Below, piece by piece: positions 9,389 to 19,212 of a stretch of 64,000 nucleotides of DNA (position 1 is the first letter of the stretch; the number at the start of each line of letters is the position of its first letter). The translations under genes were made by a program, and so were the position numbers. Under the pieces are notes generated by a model, which was given only the letters and a program-made list of their open reading frames with translations, made no database searches and was not told the origin of the DNA. Location of the stretch: positions 2,411,911 to 2,475,910 of the forward strand of contig OZ034970.1 in assembly GCA_964030785.1 (NCBI GenBank), given 5' to 3'. Source of the DNA: Siderastrea siderea (taxonomy: Eukaryota; Cnidaria; Anthozoa; Scleractinia; Rhizangiidae).

Positions 9389-10629
9389 GGACGAAACCTA
9401 CTAATGAATTTATTAAAAGAAAATAGCAATGATGTGGTAATACAAAAAGTAGTCGTTGGTAACTTTGACGAATTGGACGTATTTTCTGAGGTTTTTTATG
9501 GTAAATCTGAAAATGACTGAAAATGAATGACTATTAAGGAAGGTGCCTCCTTATACAGAAGTATTTAAAGTTTTGCGCCTTTTACGACTACGAGGGAAAC
9601 GCAGATCTTAGCAAGGCCGCCATGGGAATCCAACAACAACAAACAATAACGAACTTTTATCTCACTTAGAATATACCAGGTATAGCATAATACAGATATA
9701 AGTTAAATAATAACCTGTAAAACTGCTAAGGCTAATCAAGGCGGTTTGTTGAAACTTGAAATAAGTTGACATGAAGAATAATTAAGCTGGTAAGCTCACA
9801 ATTTTCAATCCGACCGCTATGGTCAAGGAACAAGTCTGCCGAGGTAAACGTGTCGCTCAAAGATATTCTCGTCGTTCTAGGAGAATTGTCATCATTTCTT
9901 TCTCTCCTGAGAATGGCGTCCAGTTTGACACAAACTGTCTCTCACTCGGAGCACAGAAGTACAGCAACAGTGAAGTATGTATCCCGTTTTATCGCATCGT
10001 GTCTCCAAATTTTCATTTGAAGGCTTTCAGCTAGTCTTGAAAATATAAGCAGAGTAGTGGTTGTTTCCGCGTTTTACGAAACAAAACGAACAGCAAGTAT
10101 CTTTCGCCAAGAGTGATCAACAAGTCAACCGATAATTCCGTAAACTTAACGATAAGCTGTCGCTGATGTTTAGTGAGAGCCGCACTCAGCGAGATGCTGT
10201 ATTTATTTTTACTTAAGTAATAAAGACTTTCAGTTTATTCATTCAGTGATAATAATGTCGTTTTAATGATCTCTGACATTGATATCAAAGGATCTGACTA
10301 GGTTTATAATAAATGTTCGTCGCTTTAAAATTTGCTGCTGTTTAGAGATGAAATTCGCTGGTAATCTCAAATATTCATCACTTCTGGAACTAAATTAAAT
10401 TACAAAACACTCGTTTGTTTATAAACGGTTTTATTGATATCTCTTTTTCTAGGGAGTGAAACTGAAGGTATTTCTCTTAATTTCCCAAGGTACTTTACGC
10501 AGAAAATCAGCGACAAATGCGTAGAGAATATTTCCGGATACCACCTGAAATGAGAAAGGATTCAAACATGCAGCATATTTTGGTACATGACAACCTCGTC
10601 GTGTTCTGAATTTTCATTCACTTTCAGCG
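9389..10629. other. Noncoding stretch, nothing recognised
   Basis: Unique-looking AT-rich sequence. The 71-codon ORF at 9819-10034 has no recognisable motif and no splice context that convinces me. No inverted ends were found. Confidence 0.5.
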
Positions 10630-10911
10630 GAGGCTATGTTTACACTGGACCGGTCCGGAATGGATCCGGTCCGATTTTCGGACCGGATAGGCCTTCTGTT
10701 TACACGGGACCGTTCTGGAACCGGTCCGGAACGGATCCAAAACTGGACCTGCTGTTTTGCAGGTCCAGTATCGGATCCGATCCGGACCGGTTCCAGAAAG
10801 GTCCCGTGTAAACACCTGGACCGGTTCCAAACAGTTCCATGTAAACAGAAGCCGATCCGGTCCGGTTCGGTTCGGAACGGTTCCGGACCGGTCCCGTGTA
10901 AACGTAGCCTC
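10630..10911. mobile_element. GGACCGG-rich palindromic MITE
   Basis: The ends are GAGGCTATGTTTACAC on the left (10630-10645) and its near-perfect reverse complement on the right (10896-10911, one mismatch). The interior holds many short inverted copies of the GGACCGG/GGATCC/GTTCCGG type and repeats of TGTTTACACGGGACC in both orientations, so a strong multi-branched hairpin is expected. The overlapping ORFs on both strands come from this low-complexity palindrome and are not genes. A target duplication is not clear. Confidence 0.7.
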
Positions 10912-11167
10912 AGACAGAGCAACTATGTACAATACCGGAGCGCGTACCTTCAAGTTGTAAATTTGAACGCTAGTGCCAAGATTTATCGTAGCCTGTGATT
11001 CTCTTATTTTTGCCGACATTTGAGGACTTTTTGCGAATGCCATTACATACACCTATGGGAAATTTGCATACCGAGGAGCGTGCAAGCAAAACAAATTTTG
11101 ATTGGCCGTTTTGTTGAATGTCAATCAATCAAAAAAGTGGGCGGCAGACGTTCCGTAGAAGAATTGT

Positions 11168-11239
11168 ATCAGGCTCTATTTTTCGTTTCGCCCTTCCCGC
11201 CGGCATGTTTCACCGAGCGAAACGAAAATAGAGCCTGAT
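11168..11239. repeat. Inverted repeat, 23-bp arms
   Basis: ATCAGGCTCTATTTTTCGTT (11168-11187, continuing to 11191) pairs with GCGAAACGAAAATAGAGCCT (11217-11236, continuing to 11239), with one extra T in the left arm and a 25-base loop. This could be a small MITE core or a cruciform-forming site. Confidence 0.8.
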
Positions 11240-11513
11240 CGCAGGTTACCCATCGCTAGTAATTTAAACTATCGAATTTGATACTATTTTATGCAAAGGC
11301 AGTGGTGACAATAAAAGATGTTTGGGATGTCATTTAGTAAATTAAGGATCAGGCTCCCGTTGATAAACAAAACTGATCATGACACGCCTTTTAAAAGATC
11401 TTATATGTATAAAACTGGCTTTAGTGCTAAACAACACAAGCAGCTGTCAGGAAGGTCCTGGAAAGTTAAGGATGTTCCTCTATATTTTCTCTGACAACCG
11501 ATTCTGAAGTTTC
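11240..11513. other. Noncoding spacer
   Basis: AT-rich sequence with no recognised feature between the hairpin and the purine-rich microsatellite. Confidence 0.5.
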
Positions 11514-11650
11514 CTTCAAAAAAAAAAGAAGAAAGAAGAAGAAGAAGAAGAAGAAGAACAAGAAGAACAAGAACAAGAACAAGAACAAGAAGAAGAAGAA
11601 GAAGAAGAAGAACAAGAAGAAGAAGAAGAACAAGAAGAAGAACAAGAAGG
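11514..11650. repeat. (GAA)n/(GAACAA)n purine-rich microsatellite
   Basis: An imperfect run of AAG/AAC triplets. It is the cause of the Phe/Ser-rich minus-strand ORFs, which are not genes. One-strand purine runs of this type can form triplexes. Confidence 0.95.
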
Positions 11651-12919
11651 ACGGTGACGATAACGACAACAATTCCAAATGTAAGTATCAGTTTTCAACG
11701 ATCTTGGTGGTTTTCAAGCGTTACAACTTTAGTGTGGCAGCATCTTTGAAACAAAACAAGGGTATCTAACGGATTGTTTCGGCGGAATATCTGTTCGACC
11801 GCGAAGCCTTAATCGCCTGACGTATATATTCGGATTCAGTTGCAGTAAAAACTAGAGATTTCTTTGGCGAAATATCACCTCAGACGCTCGTAACAAGGGG
11901 ACTTATTAATTCCTACTGTTTTCGGAAGGACAAATTTGTCCTTTAGAGAGTAAAATGAGGTCAGCTAACATTTTCGGACAGCCATTAGCATCACGGAATT
12001 TCGGCAAACAGGAGTCCGTTTTCTAAAATTTTCTTTAGCCTTAACAGTTCAGCTAAAAACACCAAACTGATCAACCTTATTAGCTTACACAAATATGCCT
12101 TTAAAAAGCTCTAAAACAATCTAAGAAAGCAGAAAATGACGTTTCAAGTACTTTGTCAAATTTTCTTGTGGGGTGCCCCTGACAAAACGCTAAAGGAAAA
12201 GATACGTATCACGGATCCCCTAGAAATATTTTTCATCAGCCTCTCAGGTTGAGAATGAGAATATCAAAGGCCTGCAGGTAACAGTTTTTCGTCCTAACCA
12301 GCATTATCAAATAACTAAAACACACACTGTTGACAGGCTAGGAAAAATATGTAAGATTTTGAAAACGCGTTTTAGGGGTTTTGTCAGTACTCTTGTTTTA
12401 GCAGGTGAAATTTTGCGTCCCTAACCTTTTAGTTAATTGCTAGGCATTTTCATGCTGTGAAACGATGCCTGGGGTATTATAAGCGTGGTTCCAATCTGGT
12501 ATTCTTTGTATCTAACCTATCGCCTTGACCATTTCGTGGCTAATTCCGTTGATAATACAACTAAAAAACGAAAAAAAATGCGATTTCTTTTAAGTACATT
12601 TTTTTAAACAAGTGGCAATTTTTAGTAAATTTGAAGATACACTGGCAAATGATATTCCTATCGTAACAATGACCTCACACTGAACTAAACATGCAAAACT
12701 CCTGCGGATTGACAAATTACTAACGATGAATTGCTGACACGAAACTATTACCCTCAAGATAACTTCGTCATATGGCAGTAGTTCAGTAACTTTCTTTTTT
12801 AAATTTTAAGTTTCCAAAACTTGCTTTTCTGTAGAACGATTCTCTGTACGTACTTAATCGAAACTTGATAATATAAGCGCGTGAAAATGACTCCAGCTGT
12901 TCCAATGTGATTGTTTTAC
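11651..12919. other. Noncoding stretch upstream of copy B
   Basis: No gene recognised. AT-rich, with no clear repeats. The homology with the window start begins at about 12920, so the left part of the matching flank of copy A lies outside the window. Confidence 0.5.
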
Positions 12920-13283
12920 CATCTTCAAAACAAAAGTATGCGCCAAGAAATTTTCGGCATCTTCGTAATTTAGTCAAAAAAAGAAAACTAAGTAGTTACG
13001 AGCTATGTAAACTGGCAAACACTTTGTTCTTCTTCTTTTTATTAGGGGTTCGTTGAAGGAAATTTGAGCGGTTGTTTGTTGTCGCTTGTTTTTCATTCAC
13101 TTTTCAGTTGTCAAGGACCTTGATTACTTATAATAAGAAACTTTGACACTGTTATGAAAATAGTAAAATTAGAGCAAGGGGTAAGATGCCAACAACTAAC
13201 ATAACCATACAACCTACTATTGCACTACGCGTCAAATTCTAAACGTTCAAAACTGAAAACCAGCGAAGAAGTAAGTTGAGTCC

Positions 13284-13320
<37 letters not shown>

Positions 13321-13471
13321 ATTGTTCGCTATGTAATTTTCTTTTCCTTAACTGCATTGCTGGATATGATAGTCTTGTTTAAAAATTTTATAATACTCAG
13401 GTTAGCTATAAAAATGCTATATGTAAAGTGTCACTGATCCTATTTTCAATGCTTTTTTTATCAGTCATACA
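12920..13471 (+). promoter_or_regulatory. Duplicated 5' flank and 5' UTR of copy B
   Basis: Near-identical to 1-568, with a longer (GTT)n run and a short deletion near 13030. The likely UTR intron runs 13271-13464 (GTAAGT to TTTATCAG). Shared flanks mean both copies probably keep similar expression control. Confidence 0.45.
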
Positions 13472-14407
13472 ATGGGCCCCATACTTGCTCTACAACTAGT
13501 GCTTCTGGGATTGCACTTGTTTCGCTCGAGCGAGGTACATTGCGAGGAACAAGTAAATTGCCAGCACTTCAGGTTTGATATCGATGAGGACGTCGTCCAT
13601 GATCATACCCTTGAAGGACACGTGTTCAAACGTTTGACGGTCGACAGAGCTACCGAGTGCCAGATGATGTGCAGAGATGACTGCCTTTGTGTATCAATGA
13701 ATTATTTCCCGCTCGCTAAGGAACATAACTGCGAACTTAGTGATGTCAACAAAGAAATGGAACCACTTGCAATGAAAAGCAAAGAAGGGGTCAATTATTA
13801 TGACCTAAGAAGGAGCTACACGTTGAAGGTAAGCGCAGGAGCTATACAGTAAACTGCCGCTTATAAGCCCTGAGCTTATACAACTTCGTAAGGGGTTTAT
13901 GGTGGGCTTATAAACGGAGGGGCTTATATTGGGGGAGGGGGGGGGGGGCTTATGAGCGGAATAAAAAAAACGTTTCGAAATGCGCCAGAGCAGTGTTGAT
14001 CGAAATACGTTTTTAATTTACCAGTTTTTAATTAACCTTTGAAACGTCATAATAAATCGAATTCATTTTAATTTTAATAACAAAATCAAAACTGTAACAA
14101 CACGAGCGTAACCTGAACGTAACAAAACAGAGGCTCAGACTTCATCTTCGCAGTGTTCTGTGAGAGTGTTTAACATTAAGGAAACAAGGAAAGCGAGAGG
14201 GGTGCTTATATCCGTGTGGGCTTATAAACGGATGTATTTTTTTGTTTACAGGTAGATGGGCCTATAACCGGGGGGCTTATAAGCGCGGGGGGCTTATAAG
14301 CAGCAGTTTACGGTATTACATTGTCGCCGCACTCCCTCTAACTTTCATCTAACAGCCAGAGATAAACGTAATATATATAACTAATCAACTGATACATTGG
14401 ACCGTAC

Positions 14408-14461
<54 letters not shown>

Positions 14462-17339
14462 GACAAAGATTATTATTATTATTATTACTAAGCGCCTTGT
14501 CCTCTGGAAAGAGGGTGAAATTCATAAACTGCTACGTGAAGGAAGAATTATTCAAGGTCGCATCGGAAAGTCGAAAATGTCAGACCCGCCCGATAAATCT
14601 AAAGTATTTGCAAAGCTTGTTCTCGAGGGCCAGATTAATGCAGCGTTGCGTTTTGTGAGTGAGACATCCAGTGGTGGCGTGCTAGGTTTGACTGATGACG
14701 TCATGGCGCAACTCAAAGAAAAACATCCAGATCCAAAACCAGCAAAATTAGGCTCCCTGCTCTTTGGGCCAATTGATGATGCCATACCAGAGTCGCTGTA
14801 TTCAGAGATAAACGGTGAAATGGTTAGACAAGCCGCGCTGCGAACCAAAGGATCGGGGGGTCCATCTGGAATCGATGCGAACGGTTTTAGAAGAATGATG
14901 GCTAGCAAGTCCTTCAAACAATCATCTTCTAAATTATGCGATGCGATAGCCACTATGACCAAGATTCTGTGCACACATTTTATTGATCCAAGTACCATAG
15001 AAGCAGTAGTGGCAAGCCGTTTGATTCCCCTTGATAAAGGTGAAGGGGAAGTCAGGCCAATAGGTGTGGGCGAAGTGCTCCGGCGGATCATGGGAAAGTG
15101 TGTCATGAACGTTGCCAAGAATGATGTTGTAGGGGTTAGCGGGTCTCTTCAGCTATGCGCGGGACAGAAATCTGGGAGTGAAGCCGCCATACATGCAATG
15201 CATACTATATTTGAGAGTGACGAAACCGACGCGGTGCTGTTAATCGATGCGTCTAATGCATTCAACTCACTAAACCGAGCGGCGGCACTGCATAATGTCC
15301 GGGTCCTATGTCCGATCATCGCGGTCTATGTAATCAACACCTATAGACTCTCGTCACGCCTGTTTATCACCGGAGGCCAGGAAATCCCCTCAGCTGAAGG
15401 AACAACACAGGGTGACCCGCTCGCAATGGGACTATACGCCTTAAGTATGCAACCTCTAATTACTGGTCTCCAGGGAGCATGTGAGATCAAGCAGTGCTGG
15501 TTTGCAGATGATGCCAGCGGAGCTGGCTCTGTTTCGGATATCAAGAAGTGGTGGGACACCTTGAGTACGATCGGCCCGGATTTTGGTTACTTCCCAAAAG
15601 CCAAGAAATGCTGGGTTATCACCAAGCCAGACAAGGAGGATCTCGTGAAGGAGGCGTTCAAGGAAACAGCTGTGAATGTAACAACACAAGGGCAGAAACA
15701 TCTTGGAGCTGCGATAGGCTCACGAGAATATGTGGAGGACTATGTGAGTGATAAGGTGTCCAACTGGATCAGTGAAGTAACGAGATTAGCCAAGTTTGCT
15801 GCGGTTCAGCCCCAAGCGTGCTATGCAGCATACACGTTTGGCCTAAAACATCGATGGACGTATTTCATCAGAACCATTCCAGATATTCAAGATCTGCTTG
15901 AGCCGTTAGAGAACGCTATATCACGTATACTTATCCCTGCTCTTACAGATCGGCAGTGTAGCCAGTTGGACAGGGAAATACTATCGTTACCAGTACGCTT
16001 GGGAGGATTGGGTCTGGGGAACCCGTGTGACGATGCACAGCGTGAGTACGTGTCATCAGTCAAAGTAACCACGCCTCTCGTTGCACAGATTGTGTCCCAG
16101 GCACATCAGTTGCCAGACCCCTCCCTGATAACATCAGCACAGCAAGAGGTAAGAGAAAAGAGAGCAAAGGATAATGAAAACAAGGTCAATGGAATAAAGG
16201 AGGTCGCACCTCAGAAGACTCAACGCGCACTAGAATTGGCTGCCGAAAAAGGATCGTCCACGTGGCTAACAGTACTGCCTCTTAAAGAGTTAGGATTTAA
16301 TCTTAACAAAAGGCAATTTAAGGACGGAGTCAAACTACGTTATGACTGGCCAATCGACGATATTCCATCCAGCTGTGTGTGCGGGGAACTGTTTGATGTT
16401 GACCACGCCATGATATGTAAGAGAGGGGGGTTTGTCATTCAGAGGCATAATGAACTGAGGGATCTGGAAGCGGAGTTGATAAATATGGTTTGTAGCGATG
16501 TCGTTACTGAACCAGTGCTGCAAGATGTATCAGGTGAGCAGTTGACAAGAGGGTCGAACACAGCGAGAGATGCCAGACTGGATATACATGCACGCGGATT
16601 TTGGGAGCCTCAGCAATCAGCCTTTTTCGACGTCAGGGTCTGTCACCCAAATGCTGAAAGCTATAGGGACCTGGAACCGCAACAAATATATCGGATACAT
16701 GAGAACGAGAAGAAGCGGCAGTACGCAAGCAGAGTTGTTGATATCGAGCAAGGAACTTTCACACCGCTGGTATTTACAACCACGGGTGGAATGGGGAAAG
16801 AATGCCGGATGTTTCATAGCCGCCTAGCCGAGCTAATCGCTATCAAGAAAGGAGAAGATTACGCCAAGACAATCTCCTGGATTCGTGCAAGAACTTCCTT
16901 TGCTCTTTTGAGATCAGCGCTAATCTGCCTTCGTGGATCACGAACTGTTAAGAGGGTCTCATGGGACTTAAAGAACTCTGACATTGAAATTGAAGCAACC
17001 GAGGGAGCCATTAGATAGGGACTTTGATTGATTTTATTATTTATTCCGAGTTTCACGAATGAGCGCCATTAGGATATATATACTTTTAACTATTAGAATA
17101 TTTTATTACCTTTTCATAGATTAATAGTATTTTTAACCTATTGATTGATTGTAATGCAGATTATCATTACTATCAACAATAAGAAGAAGAATTAAGAATT
17201 AAGAAAAGAATTTTACTTCTTAAAAATTTTTTTAAACTAATAATTGATTGTAATTTCTTAGCATCTTATTCTTATCCGTCCATTATATTTTCACTATGAC
17301 TATCAATAAAGGTATAATTATTATAAAAAAAAAAAAAAA

Positions 17340-17374
<35 letters not shown>

Positions 17375-18758
17375 GATTGTTATTATTATTGTTATTTGCA
17401 AGCCGGCGAGCTACGCAAGCAACGACAAGAAGGGGGCGACAAAAACTGAGTGACATTTCCGCGCTCCCTTCTTCTCGCCGGTAATCTAAGCGAGCCTTCT
17501 CGCAAAATTCACGGCTTTGCCATTAAGTGACTTGCGCAGACGACTCAATAGGCAAGCCTGCACACAGGTCAAGAGAAAGTTTAAATAGATGATTTCAATT
17601 TGACTGCATTGCACAACGGTCACAATATGTCACAAGAGAAGGATTTTTAATGTTGAATGTATTTATTGAAATGACGTCTTGAAATGTTAACAAAATTGCA
17701 TTCCACAGTATAACTTAACTAAGCCAAATGAATTTTAATTGGCTTAATTTTTTGCTTGTATTTTATGTTATAATGCACTATATGAAGTGATGAAATAAAC
17801 GAATGTCAGATGGCGGAAAATACATTGAAAGCTGGCTTTTATTTGTAATTTTCCGAATGATATGACTAAATGTTATTGCAACTGAGTCACAGTCGTCCGC
17901 GCTTAATAATAGCAACGTTTTTGTTCTGTTTAGGGTGGAAAAGAGTTCATATTAGGGAAGCACCGTTGTGTCAACAGATGCTGTCGTTCAAATCCTAGTG
18001 AAAACGAAGGCGTATGTGAGGAGATTTGTGATACTCACAACGTGCGGTTTAACTGCACCTGCCTCACCACTCACACGGGTCAGAGGTGTGAGAAGATTAC
18101 GTATCCAAAAAGTTGCAAAGATATCGCTGAAAGCGGCAACTTGGCCAGTGGGAACTACATCGTGTATGAATCACTGGGGGCAACGTTCTCTGTTTACTGT
18201 GGCTTTGAGGAATCAAACACTGGATTCGCCTGGACTTTGATACAATCCTTTTCTTTGAGTAATAACAAGCAGTTTGCGTTTGACAAAGAGTTCAGCACCG
18301 ATTCCCCAATAAATAATAATCTCAATCAAGTGGATTGGGCGGAGTACCGGCTGTCCTTTGCACAAATGCAATCCATTGCTGATGGCTTGACGCATTTCCG
18401 CGCAACATGCAACTATCCCACTGATGGTCTTGATTACACGGACTACGCACGCGCCAAGCTCGAAGGCATATTCGAAACCTGGGATGAAGTGTGTAAACAT
18501 TATGAATACCTTAACATCCGAGGATTGGAATGCCATGACTGCACTGCTTTAACAAAGCAGAAACCAGGAAAGGCATGGTTTATTAACAGTGACATAAGTA
18601 AAACATTTGGATGCGATTTTGATGGAGGTCAAGGTTCAGTTTCCGACGAAAACAAGTTCGGGCGTTATCGGCCTGGCACGGCCAACCCGGAACATCGCTG
18701 TTCAGCATCACCTGCCTCGACCACCCAGTACTGGTTTGGAGCAATAATCAGCTTGTGA
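13472..18758 (+). CDS. Secreted PAN/apple-EGF-fibrinogen-like protein, copy B (exons 13472-13828 and 17934-18758)
   Basis: This is the paralogue of 569-6333, with the same two-exon, phase-0 structure. It has a 119-codon exon 1 with a signal peptide and PAN-like region, donor AAG|GTAAGC at 13829, acceptor TTTAG ending at 17933, and an exon 2 with EGF-like and fibrinogen-like regions. The predicted length is 393 residues. The frame is open. Differences from copy A include loss of the first EGF cysteine (residue 141 is Ser), one Lys deleted after the EGF domain and a two-residue deletion near the DYARAKLEG motif. The 4105-bp intron holds a TA-flanked MITE and a non-LTR retrotransposon. The role is inferred to be extracellular recognition; the ligand is unknown. 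Confidence 0.8.
13847..14313. mobile_element. MITE with TA target duplication (Tc1/mariner-like), in the intron of copy B
   Basis: The ends are CAGTAAACTGCCGCTTATAA on the left and the reverse complement of CCGTAAACTGCTGCTTATAA on the right. TA duplicates flank them (13845-13846 and 14314-14315). Copy A has the empty site: its intron reads straight across the position (about 944-946). This gives direct proof of the insertion boundaries, and the insertion came after the gene duplication or was lost cleanly from copy A. Length 467 bp, no ORF. Confidence 0.85.
14408..14486. repeat. (ATT)n microsatellite left of the retrotransposon
   Basis: Two blocks of ATT repeats separated by GACAAAG-type sequence. 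They account for the poly-Ile start of the long ORF and are not part of a protein. Matching (TTA)n lies on the far side of the element at 17341. Confidence 0.9.
14487..17018 (+). CDS. Retrotransposon reverse transcriptase with CCHC finger and restriction-like endonuclease
   Basis: This is 843 residues of open frame with no internal stop. The upstream Met codons lie in the microsatellite, so the true N-terminus has been lost. RT motifs are visible: [30 protein letters not shown] (first catalytic Asp), [10 protein letters not shown] and QCWFADDAS (catalytic FADD). Near residue 640 of this stretch is a Cys/His cluster ([19 protein letters not shown]), followed by a PD-(D/E)xK-like segment ([10 protein letters not shown], then [14 protein letters not shown]). 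That order (RT, CCHC, endonuclease) is that of R2/R4/NeSL-type non-LTR elements, which cut specific targets. It probably still makes an intact RT domain if transcribed. The clade is uncertain. Confidence 0.75.
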   Translation, partial: TKRLVLWKEGEIHKLLREGRIIQGRIGKSKMSDPPDKSKVFAKLVLEGQINAALRFVSETSSGGVLGLTDDVMAQLKEKHPDPKPAKLGSLLFGPIDDAIPESLYSEINGEMVRQAALRTKGSGGPSGIDANGFRRMMASKSFKQSSSKLCDAIATMTKILCTHFIDPSTIEAVVASRLIPLDKGEGEVRPIGVGEVLRRIMGKCVMNVAKNDVVGVSGSLQLCAGQKSGSEAAIHAMHTIFESDETDAVLLIDASNAFNSLNRAAALHNVRVLCPIIAVYVINTYRLSSRLFITGGQEIPSAEGTTQGDPLAMGLYALSMQPLITGLQGACEIKQCWFADDASGAGSVSDIKKWWDTLSTIGPDFGYFPKAKKCWVITKPDKEDLVKEAFKETAVNVTTQGQKHLGAAIGSREYVEDYVSDKVSNWISEVTRLAKFAAVQPQACYAAYTFGLKHRWTYFIRTIPDIQDLLEPLENAISRILIPALTDRQCSQLDREILSLPVRLGGLGLGNPCDDAQREYVSSVKVTTPLVAQIVSQAHQLPDPSLITSAQQEVREKRAKDNENKVNGIKEVAPQKTQRALELAAEKGSSTWLTVLPLKELGFNLNKRQFKDGVKLRYDWPIDDIPSSCVCGELFDVDHAMICKRGGFVIQRHNELRDLEAELINMVCSDVVTEPVLQDVSGEQLTRGSNTARDARLDIHARGFWEPQQSAFFDVRVCHPNAESYRDLEPQQIYRIHENEKKRQYASRVVDIEQGTFTPLVFTTTGGMGKECRMFHSRLAELIAIKKGEDYAKTISWIRARTSFALLRSALICLRGSRTVKRVSWDLKNSDIEIEATEGAIR
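14487..17340 (+). mobile_element. 5'-truncated non-LTR retrotransposon inserted in (TTA)n
   Basis: The body contains one long ORF, a 320-bp 3' UTR, an AATAAA signal at 17305 and a 16-A tail (17325-17340). (ATT/TTA)n lies on both sides, so the element sits inside a trinucleotide microsatellite. The 5' end is missing, because coding sequence starts abruptly at the microsatellite border. Confidence 0.8.
17341..17398. repeat. (TTA)n microsatellite right of the retrotransposon
   Basis: About 18 TTA units with a few TTG changes, starting immediately after the poly(A) tail. Confidence 0.9.
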
Positions 18759-19032
18759 AGAACTTTAATTTCGTATTGTTTCGTCAAAGACGATATGTTG
18801 TACAACGTGGTTTGAAGTATTTGTTTTCAGCTTTTACACTTAATTTTAAAGATCTGCCTAAAATCTTTAGTCATAACGAAAGGGGTATGGTTAATTTTAA
18901 TCTCCGATGAGAAAAATAGATGAAGTTTTCAGTGTGTCATCGTGATGAGCTTGAGGCAAAGGAAACACAATTTCCTGACATGAATCGAAACCATAACATT
19001 TTGCACCCTGTTCAGATGCTGTAACACAGTTA

Positions 19033-19212
19033 CTAAGCTACATTATAGCGGAAGCCATTATGGTGACACGCCTCCTGCGCGCAGTGAAGGGATCAGTCAT
19101 ATCGATAAGTAATTATGATCTTTTTGCGACCAGTCTCCCCGCATCCAAATCGTTTCATAGACCAACCGACGGGTTTACGCAGAGTCATGGGTTCGATTCT
19201 TGCTAGGACCCA
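19033..19212. repeat. Single unit of the 165-bp repeat, downstream of copy B
   Basis: Homologous to 6631-6796 and 6869-7030. It ends in GGGTTCGATTCTTGCTAGGA, with a B-box-like core. Confidence 0.6.

Noticed and set aside
10614..11052. Overlapping ORFs on both strands around 10.6-11.0 kb
   Set aside because: They are by-products of the GC-rich palindromic MITE; no start context, splice sites or recognisable domain.
14397..14486. N-terminal poly-Ile part of the 873-codon ORF
   Set aside because: It is translated microsatellite; the retrotransposon coding sequence starts at about 14487.
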